Part shown: piece after piece, positions 1 to 7,948 of the stretch
Position numbering within the stretch: position 1 is the first letter of the stretch
Layout of the letters: every line of letters begins with the position of its first letter
NCBI RefSeq assembly: GCF_004138285.1
Contig: NZ_SCFN01000008.1
Coordinates: 62,001-126,000, forward strand
DNA: 64,000 nt
Direction: 5' to 3'
Source of the DNA: Gottfriedia acidiceleris
Lineage (GTDB): Bacteria; Bacillota; Bacilli; Bacillales; Bacillaceae_G
Program-made: the position numbers and the translations under genes
Notes under the pieces: model-generated
Told to the model about the DNA's origin: nothing
Databases searched by the model: none
Seen by the model: only the letters and a program-made list of their open reading frames with translations

Positions 1-1305
1 TGTAATGCCTGGAAGACTAGCAATTAGATAAGCCGAGAAACCGATCCCGATTATTGGAATAAGTGGAACCAATGGTGTTTTGAATCCTCTTTTTAAATCA
101 GGACGTTTTACACGTAATACAATGATAGAAGAACAAATTAAAATAAATGCTGTTAACGTTCCAATATTAACTAATTCAGCCACTTCGTTAATTGGCGTAA
201 CACCTGCTACAAATGCAGTAATTAAACCAATTATTAAAGTAGGACGATAAGGTGTTTTATATTTAGGATGTAATTTTGTAAACCATTTTGGTAATAGACC
301 ATCTCTACTCATTGAGAACCAAATACGTGATCCAGCAAGCATAAATGAGAATAAAACGGATAGAATCCCTGTAATTGCAGCGGCAGATATGATTAACGTA
401 ATCCACTTCATTCCGATATTACTAAAGGCTTTTGCTACAGGTGCTGCGTTATTAAGTGTTTCATACGGAGCCATACCTGTAATAATAAGTGACATTGCAA
501 CATACAAACATAAAGCGACAGCTAATGATATGATAACTGCAAGTGGTAAATCACGTTGCGGTCTTTTTGCTTCTTCTGCTGCTGTCGTTAATGTGTCATA
601 GCCGAATACAGCAAAGAATACTAGAGCTGCTCCACTCATAACGCCATGAAAACCAAATGGCATGAAAGGATGCCAGTTAGCTGAATCAATATGAAAACTT
701 CCAACGCCAATAACTAAAAGAATAATACCTAATTTGATCATAACCATTAATGAATTAAATTTAGAACCTATTTCAGTTCCTAATGTAAGTAAGCCCGCAA
801 TTCCAAGACTAACTAAAACGGCAATTAAATCAACTTTGTGACCTGCTCCAGTACCAGGCGCGCCTTGTGCCCAAACAGGAATATGAACACCCATTTGTAA
901 TAAAAACTCTTGCATATAGCCAGACCATCCAATGGCTACTACTGCAACAACTAAGGCATACTCAAGTAACAAATCCCACCCGATTAACCAAGCTGTACCT
1001 TCTCCTAAAACAGCATAGCTGTAAGTATAAGCACTTCCGGCTACAGGTATTAATCCAGCAAATTCTGCATAACACAATGCTGCTGCTGCGCTAGCTAAAC
1101 CAGCAATAATAAATGATAAAAGAACTGCCGGACCAGCGTGTTCAGCCGCTGCTACACCGGTTAATACGAAGATACCTACACCTATAATACCGCCTAAACC
1201 AATGGCAGTTAATTGCCATAAACCTAGAACGCGGTTAAGTCCGGTATTTTTAGCCCCATCCTGTTGAAGCTGTTCAATCGACTTTTTCCTGAAAAAAGCA
1301 TTCAT
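1..1305 (-). CDS. APC-family amino-acid permease, C-terminus cut by window edge
   Basis: Integral-membrane amino-acid transporter of the APC superfamily, closest in look to the Bacillus YfnA / cationic amino-acid transporter (CAT) group. The reading frame is open from an ATG at 1305 to base 1 (435 codons, no stop), so the C-terminus lies outside the window. The N-terminal signature GLGGIIGVGIFVLTG (first membrane helix) and the PVAGSAYTYSY stretch are the family hallmarks. About ten or more hydrophobic segments are visible, ending in LVPLIPIIGIGFSAYLI. An AAAGGGGGAATC ribosome site precedes the ATG. The substrate cannot be read from sequence. It is divergent from the HlyD-type gene across a 670-bp gap. 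Confidence 0.9.
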   Translation of the reverse strand, partial: MNAFFRKKSIEQLQQDGAKNTGLNRVLGLWQLTAIGLGGIIGVGIFVLTGVAAAEHAGPAVLLSFIIAGLASAAAALCYAEFAGLIPVAGSAYTYSYAVLGEGTAWLIGWDLLLEYALVVAVVAIGWSGYMQEFLLQMGVHIPVWAQGAPGTGAGHKVDLIAVLVSLGIAGLLTLGTEIGSKFNSLMVMIKLGIILLVIGVGSFHIDSANWHPFMPFGFHGVMSGAALVFFAVFGYDTLTTAAEEAKRPQRDLPLAVIISLAVALCLYVAMSLIITGMAPYETLNNAAPVAKAFSNIGMKWITLIISAAAITGILSVLFSFMLAGSRIWFSMSRDGLLPKWFTKLHPKYKTPYRPTLIIGLITAFVAGVTPINEVAELVNIGTLTAFILICSSIIVLRVKRPDLKRGFKTPLVPLIPIIGIGFSAYLIASLPGIT

Positions 1306-1977
1306 CCAAGATTCCCCCTTTTTGTGAATAATCTGTATTTTTAGTAAATAAATACACACTGCTTAAAAGAGTGTGCAGTAACTAATCAATTTGCAACGGG
1401 AGAGTTGTATTAATTCCCTAAATTGAAGGAGGAATGACTAATAATTCCTCGAAATTTTCGTAAGCGTTTTCTAATGCGTATACGAAATACATTTTAATAG
1501 ACTAAATATTGGAAGAAATATCCTTTTCTACAAACATATTTTTTGTATTGTAACATAGTTCAATAATACTACGCAATAATAGTATGAATGTTTTAAATAT
1601 TATATTTTAATCTAATAGAATATTAATTTTAACTAATTTAATGAAAGTGTGTGCAAAAATACATAGATGTATCAAGGGGTTCTGTGACTTTTTTAGTAGA
1701 CTTTAATTATTCATTCTTTCAGATAAAAATTAAAACATAAATGATAAAATTATTTTTTTGAAATTAAAGTTTGAATATTCTGAAATAATATAAATCTACT
1801 CAGATCACCTCCAATAGTTCACTCAGGAGAGACAAATAATAGGCTTATTAAAAAAAACATACCAAATATTTATGATTTTCTAAAAAATCTCCTTGAAACG
1901 CTTTTTAAAACAATAGACAATAGATATAGGGAAAGTCGTATTATGTTTTTGGCAAGATAAGGAAGGGGTATAGTTTT
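1306..1977. other. intergenic region between divergent genes (no gene seen)
   Basis: This 672-bp AT-rich stretch separates the divergent permease and HlyD-type genes. A small hairpin (ACACACT / AGAGTGTGC) lies at about 1350-1380. A strong AAGGAGGA site near 1426 precedes a 9-codon frame only (MTNNSSKFS), which I do not call as a gene. Two CcpA-box-like sequences are present: TCGTAAGCGTTTTCTA near 1459-1474 and TGAAACGCTTTTTA at 1894-1907. No T-box or other riboswitch core was recognised. Confidence 0.5.
1894..1907. promoter_or_regulatory. candidate CcpA cre box upstream of the HlyD-type gene
   Basis: TGAAACGCTTTTTA resembles the catabolite-response element consensus (TGAAARCGYTTWCW) except at its 3' end. 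It sits 71 bp upstream of the 1978 start codon. Pattern match only; cre-like sequences occur by chance in AT-rich DNA. Confidence 0.3.
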
Positions 1978-3243
1978 ATGGAAACGGCGAAAAGAATTGA
2001 CGAAGAAAAAGAACAAGCAAAAGTAACTACGCCACGTCAGAAGAAATTTATTTTAATAGGGATCATTGTTCTTTTAATCGTTTCTGTGGTTCTTAGCGTA
2101 GCGGTGGTAGAAATTAAAAAAAGTAAATCTAAAACATTACAGTTTATCAGCCCAACAGTAAAAAGTTTTACGAAAACTGAAACTGTGTCTGGTCGTGTAG
2201 TACAAAGTCATACTGAAACAATTTACGTAAATCCAACAAAAGGTTCTATAAATGAGATTTTTGTTAAAGAAGGAGATACTGTCACTAAAGGGCAAAAACT
2301 TTTTTCTTATGAAGATACAACTATAGCAGCTGAACTAGGACAAGCAGAAGTAAATAAGAAGCTAGCAGAAACAACTGTTACGCAGAAAAACGATCAAATT
2401 GCATCATTAGAGAAAGACATTCAAAATGCTATTTCAGCGTCAACATCTAATACAACTGATGCAAATAATACAGATAAAAATGCAACAAATACAACAAATA
2501 CAACAAACACACCAGAGATTCAATCGCTACAAGCTGAACTTAATACTGCAAAAGAAGAGCTTAATGCTACACAGCTAAAAGTAGAACAATATACACTTGA
2601 AGCTGAAAAGCTGAAAGCACAACAAGAATCATTAACTGTTAACAGTAATAATGATGGGGTAGTACTTAACTTGAACAAAAGTATCGGTCAAGGTTATAAA
2701 GCAACAGATAAACAGCAAATCTCAATTATGCAAATTGCTTCAAATGAACCATTTCAAATTGAAGGAAAGCTAACAGAAGAAGAGAAAGCAAAAGTTGAGC
2801 CTGGCCAAACAATTAAAGTGAGTTCAAAGGTTGTTGCCGATAAGAGCTGGAAAGGAAGTATTTCAGAGGTAAGTAACTATCCTTTGAATGATCCATCCAC
2901 AAATCAAGATAAGAATTCCAAAAAAGAAACTATACCATATTACACTTTTAGAGCAACACTAGATTCACAAGAGAACCTATATCCTGGCTATGAAACAAAT
3001 CTTGAAGTAGTAGTACAATCAAAGGATTTGTTAGCAATACCTGAGACGAGCGTTAAAGGATCAGGAAAATCAAAATATGTGTATGTACTTAAAAAAGGAA
3101 CTATTTATAAACAAAATGTAAAAACTGGTCAAAAACAAGGGAAATATGTTGCCATTCTTAAAGGAGTAAAGGAAGGGGATAAAGTAGGGAAAAATCCTTC
3201 CTGGACTGTCCGCCCTGGAACTAAAATTGATTTAAATAAGTAA
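1978..3243 (+). CDS. HlyD/MacA-type membrane-fusion (efflux adaptor) protein
   Basis: Predicted periplasmic-adaptor-like (membrane fusion) subunit of an efflux transporter, 421 aa. After a charged N-terminus there is one membrane anchor (about residues 24-46). A biotinyl-lipoyl-like half follows (SINEIFVKEGDTVTKGQKLF, about 90-110), then a long coiled-coil hairpin (about 115-220) and a beta-barrel/C-terminal part (LAIPETSVKG...YVYVLKKG). The hairpin tip is an Asn/Thr low-complexity stretch (about 160-178). In Bacillus such proteins (YknX-like) normally work with a MacB-type ABC ATPase/permease. None is next to this gene, so the partner is unknown. AAGGAAGGGG supports the ATG. Strong terminators follow. 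Confidence 0.85.
   Translation: METAKRIDEEKEQAKVTTPRQKKFILIGIIVLLIVSVVLSVAVVEIKKSKSKTLQFISPTVKSFTKTETVSGRVVQSHTETIYVNPTKGSINEIFVKEGDTVTKGQKLFSYEDTTIAAELGQAEVNKKLAETTVTQKNDQIASLEKDIQNAISASTSNTTDANNTDKNATNTTNTTNTPEIQSLQAELNTAKEELNATQLKVEQYTLEAEKLKAQQESLTVNSNNDGVVLNLNKSIGQGYKATDKQQISIMQIASNEPFQIEGKLTEEEKAKVEPGQTIKVSSKVVADKSWKGSISEVSNYPLNDPSTNQDKNSKKETIPYYTFRATLDSQENLYPGYETNLEVVVQSKDLLAIPETSVKGSGKSKYVYVLKKGTIYKQNVKTGQKQGKYVAILKGVKEGDKVGKNPSWTVRPGTKIDLNK
2481..2512 (+). repeat. short ACAACAAAT tandem repeat inside the HlyD-type gene
   Basis: Three near-identical 9-bp units encode the Asn/Thr-rich tip of the coiled-coil hairpin. An in-frame repeat of this kind can change length by slippage without breaking the frame. 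Confidence 0.5.
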
Positions 3244-3247
3244 TAGA

Positions 3248-3303
3248 ATAGACGATCACTGTAGAAAATTCATTTTACTATAGTGATCGTCTATTTGTTT
3301 TTT
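3248..3303 (+). terminator. Rho-independent terminator after the HlyD-type gene
   Basis: Hairpin AGACGATCACT / AGTGATCGTCT is followed by a T-rich run immediately downstream of the stop codon. Confidence 0.8.
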
Positions 3304-3316
3304 AGAAACAAAGGTA

Positions 3317-3367
3317 AAAAAGGGCGTCTCAAAAAGTCAGGTTAACTGACACGAGACGCCTTTTTTA
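3317..3367 (+). terminator. second terminator hairpin
   Basis: GGCGTCTC / GAGACGCC with an inner GTCAG/CTGAC stem and flanking A-run and T-run. It could work in both directions. Confidence 0.75.
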
Positions 3368-3554
3368 ATGTGAAACTAGTATTTAGTCGAAGTAGTATAG
3401 GTATCTCAACAGAACTTTTCATTTTAGTTGAGAAAATGGCTCTTTTTTAATAGATATTTAGAAGAGTTTTATTCGATTTAGTAAGAGTTAGAATATATTT
3501 GCTAGTTTTCCATTTCAAGTTATCTATTGGACTTCTTATTTGCGATTCGCAGTT

Positions 3555-3601
3555 ATAAAAAAGGGGCTACCCGTTTAAAGTTATACTTTTGGGACGCCCC
3601 C
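3555..3601 (-). terminator. terminator of the MFS transporter gene
   Basis: Read on the minus strand, GGGGCGTCCC pairs with GGGTAGCCCC and is followed by a T-run, just past the MFS stop codon. Confidence 0.7.
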
Positions 3602-3634
3602 TCCTTATAAAAGCGTTTTCAAAAATTAAATTGA

Positions 3635-4930
3635 TTAAGCATTAATTTTTTGTGGAGGTAGGGGAACAGCGCGTAGTTCGGTTGCTTCTTCTTTAATAGA
3701 AAATAAATAAGCGATCAATCCTAAGAGAGCCGTAATGATTAACATAATAATTGAGGTAGTGAAATTGCCTCCTGATGAATCACGTAACCAGCCCATAATA
3801 TAGCTAGAAAAGCCACCCATTAGGTTTGTAAATCCGATTAAGCCTGCTGCACGGCCAGCCGTCTCTTGAGTTGAATATTTTACTAAGAACATATTACTAA
3901 GATGGAAGACTCCACCTTGACATCCCATAGCAAGTCCCATGCAAATCCCTGCTAATACTGGATTTGGAACAAGAACTGCCATTGTTAAAAATATAGCAGT
4001 CAGTGAAAATAATATTGATGCCATTAAGCTTGGGCGTCTGGTTTTATCGGCAAGAAAACCACATGCGAGAACAAATCCAAGTGCAAATAACCATGATAAA
4101 GAAGTAATGCTTGTCATACCTTCACGATCAAAACCTTTTGCCTCGATCAAGTATGTTGGCAGCCAAATGCTTATTCCAAAGAAAAGGAAAGAACACACTA
4201 ACATACCAAACCATACAATCCAAAAACGATAATCTTGAATAAAATTTTTATTCCCATTGGAACTACTTACTTGATGTTCTATTGGTTCTATTGGACGGTG
4301 AATTAGATCCAATTCTTCTTTACTAACCCACGGGTGTTCATCAGGTGTATTTCTTGTAAGAAAAATAAACATAGGAATATTAATTAAAAAGTTAAATCCA
4401 GCGAGCAGAAAGAAAGCTGATTGCCAATGAAGTGATGAAATAACAAGTACTAATATAACTGCCCCAATTGCTGGTCCTAAATAGTTACCTGTAAGCCAAG
4501 AAGCTTGAGCTCGCCCTAGCTCTCGTTTGTTGAACCAAGCAGAGATAAATTTCCCTGAAACAGGAATCATCATCCCTTCCCCAAATCCAAGAATAATTCG
4601 ACTTATAATAAATGCTTCATATGTAGTTGAGAGCCCAGATGAAAACATAGTAAGAGACCAAACAAATAATCCAGCTATAGCCGTTTTTCTCGCACCAAAT
4701 TTATCAATAATGAATCCCCAAAATAGATTCGAAATTCCATATGCAATCGTAAAAACAAATGAAAGAAGACCAATTTTTGCATTTTTGTCAACACCAGTCA
4801 TACCGAGCGCCTTCAAAAACTCTGGATCTGTTTGTATGACAGAAATGCCAACTTTATCAATTTGTCCGAAGAACCAAAAGAAAAAGATTGGTAAAGCGAT
4901 TAAAATCCATCTTTTTTGTCTATGTAGCAT
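3635..4930 (-). CDS. MFS transporter, anion:cation symporter type
   Basis: Major facilitator (about 12 membrane segments, 431 aa) of the organic-anion symporter type that includes sugar-acid and aromatic-acid carriers. Motifs include NLFWGFIIDKFGARKTA (the loop 2-3 G-x-x-x-D-x-x-G-x-R motif) and ILGFGEGMMIPV. I chose the ATG at 4930, giving MLHRQKRWILIALP: an AAAGGAGAG site lies just before it, while the longer frame from 5047 has no ribosome site and adds a charged non-family leader. The gene is divergent from the hydrolase/IclR pair and shares its operator-bearing intergenic region. The likely job is uptake of the aromatic substrate handled by the following operon (inference). Confidence 0.88.
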   Translation of the reverse strand: MLHRQKRWILIALPIFFFWFFGQIDKVGISVIQTDPEFLKALGMTGVDKNAKIGLLSFVFTIAYGISNLFWGFIIDKFGARKTAIAGLFVWSLTMFSSGLSTTYEAFIISRIILGFGEGMMIPVSGKFISAWFNKRELGRAQASWLTGNYLGPAIGAVILVLVISSLHWQSAFFLLAGFNFLINIPMFIFLTRNTPDEHPWVSKEELDLIHRPIEPIEHQVSSSNGNKNFIQDYRFWIVWFGMLVCSFLFFGISIWLPTYLIEAKGFDREGMTSITSLSWLFALGFVLACGFLADKTRRPSLMASILFSLTAIFLTMAVLVPNPVLAGICMGLAMGCQGGVFHLSNMFLVKYSTQETAGRAAGLIGFTNLMGGFSSYIMGWLRDSSGGNFTTSIIMLIITALLGLIAYLFSIKEEATELRAVPLPPQKINA

Positions 4931-5112
4931 TAAAATTCTCTCTCCTTTTAAAATCAAGTAATTGCGTTTAAAATTTGGAAGGAAAAAGCAGAAACTACGT
5001 TTACCTAATAGATATTGAAGTTCAAATAATCTGTTTTGATACTTCAAGTATTAATTTTGGCTCAAACCGAACGATCCACTCCTTTCGTTATAAGTACAAA
5101 AGTTTTAAATAT

Positions 5113-5125
5113 AAAACACTGTTTC
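5113..5125. promoter_or_regulatory. candidate IclR operator, MFS side
   Basis: AAAACACTGTTTC, a one-mismatch dyad. Its first 12 bases, with the two bases before them, are identical to the 14-mer at 7213-7226. It lies between the MFS start and a possible minus-strand promoter (TTGACA at 5179-5174, TATCTT at 5156-5151). Binding by the neighbouring IclR protein is inferred. Confidence 0.5.
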
Positions 5126-5264
5126 AAAATTTAACGATGAAACTCTTTTAAAGATAAAATAATTAGAAAAGTTTGTCAATTATGATTTTACTGAAATATT
5201 TTCCAATTTTTATGTTTCAATAGCATAATCAATCATTTATCTATCCATTGAAAAAATAGAGTTA

Positions 5265-5293
5265 TTGACATTAAATTCTGACAAATCTATAAT
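5265..5293 (+). promoter_or_regulatory. consensus sigma-A promoter of the hydrolase-iclR pair
   Basis: TTGACA at 5265-5270, a 17-bp spacer and TATAAT at 5288-5293: a perfect consensus. Transcription would start near 5300, directly on top of the two operator-like dyads. This fits a strong promoter held by a repressor. Confidence 0.75.
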
Positions 5294-5301
5294 TCAAGTT
5301 A

Positions 5302-5335
5302 AAAAAACATGTTTTTTATATGAAACATTATGTTT
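5302..5335. promoter_or_regulatory. paired candidate IclR operators at the transcription start
   Basis: Perfect dyad AAAAAACATGTTTTTT (5302-5317) and perfect dyad AAACATTATGTTT (5323-5335) lie just downstream of the -10 box. The AAACA/TGTTT half-sites recur at 5113 and at 7215-7270 within this locus. Confidence 0.5.
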
Positions 5336-5392
5336 TTTTGATATTCAGGTTAATAGATTTTGATTATAGAGAATAGAGTGGAGGTAATGCGG

Positions 5393-6199
5393 ATGCCAAT
5401 TAGTCATTTAAAAGAGTTATCGATTCATTATCAAGAATCAGGTGAAGGACAAGCCCTTGTAATTTTACATGGTTTGGGAAACAATTCTCAGTCATGGAAG
5501 CATCAATTAAGTGAATTGAAGGAAAATTATAGAGTAATTGTTTGGGATGCTCCAGGTTATGGTGGGAGTTCCGATCTACAAGTGGAGTTCCGTGAATTTT
5601 CCGAGTTTGCTAATGTTCTTAAAGAGTTTTTGGATAGTCTAGGGCTAGATTCTATCTATTTACTAGGTCATTCAATGGGATCGGCAATTGCAATTGATTT
5701 TACGAATCGTTTTCCACATATGGTCGATGCGTTAATTATTTCAGATGCAACACGTGGAGCAGCTGGATTAAGTAGAGAAGAAAATGAGAAAAAACTTCAA
5801 AATAGATTAAACTCCATTGAAAATCTACATCCAAGTGAACTAGCCAGAAAAAGAGTAAAAGCATTACTTGCTCCAAATGCATCAGCTGAGGTTATTAAAG
5901 AGGCTGAACGTATAATGTCACAAGTACGTCTATCTGGTTACCGTTCTGTTTCCTACTCTTTATCAAACTTAAACCAAATGGAGATTCTGTCTTCAATACC
6001 TGTTCCAACACTTGTTATGTGCGGGGAGTTAGATCAAGTAACACCAGTAAGTGAATCACAAATATTTCACGAGTTGATTCCAAATTCGGAATTTGTTATC
6101 GTTCCAAATACAGGGCATTTATGCTATCAAGAAGATCCTAAAATATTTAATCAATCCGTGTTAAACTTTTTAAAGAAACAACCGATAAGTCAAAAGTAG
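5393..6199 (+). CDS. alpha/beta hydrolase (meta-cleavage-product hydrolase type)
   Basis: Alpha/beta-fold hydrolase, 268 aa. The oxyanion region LHGLGNNSQSW, nucleophile elbow GHSMGS, acid GELDQVTPV and catalytic His NTGHLCYQEDP are all present in order, so the enzyme looks intact. In aromatic catabolism this family (BphD/MhpC and enol-lactonase relatives) cleaves the C-C bond of extradiol ring-fission products. The extradiol dioxygenase 2.5 kb downstream makes that the best guess, but other esterase roles are possible. GGAGGT at 5380-5385 favours the ATG at 5393 over the TTG at 5360. It is probably co-transcribed with the iclR-type gene 33 bp downstream. Confidence 0.85.
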   Translation: MPISHLKELSIHYQESGEGQALVILHGLGNNSQSWKHQLSELKENYRVIVWDAPGYGGSSDLQVEFREFSEFANVLKEFLDSLGLDSIYLLGHSMGSAIAIDFTNRFPHMVDALIISDATRGAAGLSREENEKKLQNRLNSIENLHPSELARKRVKALLAPNASAEVIKEAERIMSQVRLSGYRSVSYSLSNLNQMEILSSIPVPTLVMCGELDQVTPVSESQIFHELIPNSEFVIVPNTGHLCYQEDPKIFNQSVLNFLKKQPISQK

Positions 6200-6232
6200 A
6201 ATTGAATCTATGTATTAGGAGAGGTTTGCTCG

Positions 6233-7030
6233 ATGGATAATGTAGAAAAAGAAAAATATAGCGCCAATTCTTTAGTTAGAGGTTTAGAAATTATTAAGCT
6301 TTTTAATGAGGAACATCCTAGTTTGTCACTTTCAGAGATTGCAAAAAAGTTAGGAGTAAGCAGAACAGTACCTTATCGATTACTTTATACACTACAGTCG
6401 ATTGGATATTTAACACAGGATGAAAATACGAAACAATATTCGTTAACTCCTAAAGTTCTTGAATTAGGTTTTAGTTATATAAATAGCTTGAAAATACCTG
6501 AAATTGCACAACCTTATATGGAATCATTACGTGATGAAATAGGTGCTTCTTGTCATTTGTCAATTTTAGATGGACATGAAGTAGTCTATGTGGGTAGTGC
6601 TCCGGTTAGAGGAGTATCAGCAGTCAACGTCAATATTGGTTTAAGATTACCAGCTCATGCAACTGCAAATGGAAAGCTACTTCTTGCATACGAATCAAAG
6701 GATAGTCTTATGCAACTGTTCCAAGTTACAAATTTAACGCCATATACAGATAAAACATTAACGACGCCTGGGGAGTTTATGGATCAATTAGAAAAAATAC
6801 GTCAAAATGGCTACTCTATGACTAGTGGAGAATTTCATCAAGGTATTCATTCAATCGCTGCACCTATTTACGGTAGAACAGGAAAGGTATTAGCAGCACT
6901 GAATATCGTAGCGACTGAATTATCTTATCAGGAAGATTTCATGAATAAAGTTGCATTACCTAAACTTCTAGATGTCTCTGTTTTACTATCAAACTATATG
7001 GGTTACAATGGCAGAGTTTCAAGTAGGTAA
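6233..7030 (+). CDS. IclR-family transcriptional regulator
   Basis: 265 aa. The N-terminal winged helix-turn-helix covers about residues 12-60 (LEIIKLFNEEH, LSEIAKKLGVSRTVPYRLL). The C-terminal IclR effector-binding domain covers about 80-255 (LDGHEVVYVGSAPV, LPAHATANGKLLLA, GEFHQGIHSIAAPI). The family usually regulates carbon-source catabolism, often as a repressor released by an aromatic or organic acid. AGGAGAGG precedes the ATG. The position and the dyads at the neighbouring promoters suggest it controls the transporter, its own operon and the dioxygenase operon. Confidence 0.93.
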   Translation: MDNVEKEKYSANSLVRGLEIIKLFNEEHPSLSLSEIAKKLGVSRTVPYRLLYTLQSIGYLTQDENTKQYSLTPKVLELGFSYINSLKIPEIAQPYMESLRDEIGASCHLSILDGHEVVYVGSAPVRGVSAVNVNIGLRLPAHATANGKLLLAYESKDSLMQLFQVTNLTPYTDKTLTTPGEFMDQLEKIRQNGYSMTSGEFHQGIHSIAAPIYGRTGKVLAALNIVATELSYQEDFMNKVALPKLLDVSVLLSNYMGYNGRVSSR

Positions 7031-7045
7031 AATAGTTCAAGTTAA

Positions 7046-7085
7046 AAATATGGATTCCCATACTAAGGGAATCCATATTTTTTTT
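7046..7085 (+). terminator. terminator after the iclR-type gene
   Basis: AAATATGGATTCCC pairs perfectly with GGGAATCCATATTT and is followed by a T-run. Confidence 0.88.
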
Positions 7086-7172
7086 GCAAAGAAAACTAGT
7101 TATAAACCTTGAAAATACAGTGCTTTTTTATATTTAACTTTTATGACATATCAAAATTTTCTAAAAACTATG

Positions 7173-7201
7173 TTGACACAAAGGATAAACCATCCTAGAA
7201 T
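7173..7201 (+). promoter_or_regulatory. sigma-A promoter of the cupin gene / catabolic operon
   Basis: TTGACA (7173-7178), 17-bp spacer, TAGAAT (7196-7201). The predicted start near 7208 is followed at once by the 7215-7227 dyad. Confidence 0.68.
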
Positions 7202-7214
7202 TATTTTATAGATA

Positions 7215-7270
7215 AAACACTGTTTTGTATATAAAACACATTTAATATTAAATACAAAACATTTTGTTTA
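7215..7270. promoter_or_regulatory. candidate IclR operators upstream of the cupin gene
   Basis: Perfect dyad AAAACA-C-TGTTTT (7215-7227) and a second AAACA-TTT-TGTTT (7258-7270). The spacing classes, 1 bp and 3 bp between half-sites, are the same two seen upstream at 5113 and 5323. Confidence 0.5.
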
Positions 7271-7304
7271 AAAAAAGAACAACAATACAGGGAGGATTTT
7301 AAAA

Positions 7305-7838
7305 ATGACAAATGAAACTTTTTCAGTTAAAGAATTTGAAAAAAAATACGTGGCTCGCTTAGAAGACCGTACGTTAGATTGGAATGTCTTAAAGTTTCAA
7401 GAGGAAATTGATCCTAGATACAAGCGTGCACAAATGCGTTATATTGGACGCGGTGCGACAGCGAATAATGATTCAAATGTAATTACAGCAGAACATTTTA
7501 CATTAAGTACAATGGTTCTACCTCCTGGCTGCATTGGACCTTTACATCTCCACGATGATGTAGAAGAAGTATTTTTCATTCTTGAGGGAGAAGTTACTGC
7601 TTTAATTCAAGAAGTTGGTAAAGATGAAGTACATGAAATTAAATTAAAAGCTAGAGATTGTATCAGTTCTCCTCCTGGCGTTCATCGAGGAATTAGAAAT
7701 GATGGAGACACTGAAGCACGTATGTTAGTTATGCTTGGCGCAGTGAAACCAAACCTTCCAACCTATCCAGAGGGTAGTGCGCTTGAAGAACTTCGTAAAC
7801 AACGTGCTAAAGAAAGAGAAGCAATCATCAAAGGTTAA
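7305..7838 (+). CDS. cupin-domain protein
   Basis: 177 aa single-cupin protein. Metal-binding motif 1 is visible as PLHLHDDVEEVFFILEGEV (His81, His83, Glu87 or Glu88) and motif 2 as SPPGVHRGIRN (His127), so a metal centre is likely. The reaction is unknown: cupins in aromatic loci can be dioxygenases, isomerases or tautomerases. It has its own operator-flanked promoter and a GGGAGG ribosome site. A strong hairpin separates it from the downstream operon, so it may be made in excess over the other enzymes. Confidence 0.85.
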   Translation: MTNETFSVKEFEKKYVARLEDRTLDWNVLKFQEEIDPRYKRAQMRYIGRGATANNDSNVITAEHFTLSTMVLPPGCIGPLHLHDDVEEVFFILEGEVTALIQEVGKDEVHEIKLKARDCISSPPGVHRGIRNDGDTEARMLVMLGAVKPNLPTYPEGSALEELRKQRAKEREAIIKG

Positions 7839-7846
7839 TTAAAAAA

Positions 7847-7899
7847 ATTGAAAAAGGGTCAGCTGCATTTTGAATAAATTGCAGCTGCCTTTTTCAATA
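7847..7899 (+). terminator. terminator between cupin gene and dioxygenase operon
   Basis: Long hairpin: ATTGAAAAAGG / CTTTTTCAAT with an inner CAGCTGCA / TGCAGCTG stem. The T-run is part of the stem. No clear promoter lies between it and the next gene, so partial read-through is likely. Confidence 0.7.
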
Positions 7900-7912
7900 G
7901 AGTTAATTAAAG

Positions 7913-7922
7913 AAAGCGCTTT
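7913..7922. promoter_or_regulatory. candidate CcpA cre box before the dioxygenase operon
   Basis: AAAGCGCTTT, a perfect 10-bp palindrome, matches the core of catabolite-response elements. It lies in the leader of the extradiol dioxygenase gene and suggests glucose repression of the pathway. Confidence 0.4.
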
Positions 7923-7948
7923 ATATAGATGAATGGGAGGGATTGTTG

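Noticed and set aside
1306-1977. T-box or other riboswitch upstream of the first permease
   Set aside because: No T-box core or specifier pattern and no terminator in the right place on the minus strand.
3939-4961. Two plus-strand open frames (97 and 144 aa) opposite the MFS transporter
   Set aside because: Antisense shadows of a clear membrane transporter gene; no ribosome sites and no protein-like pattern.
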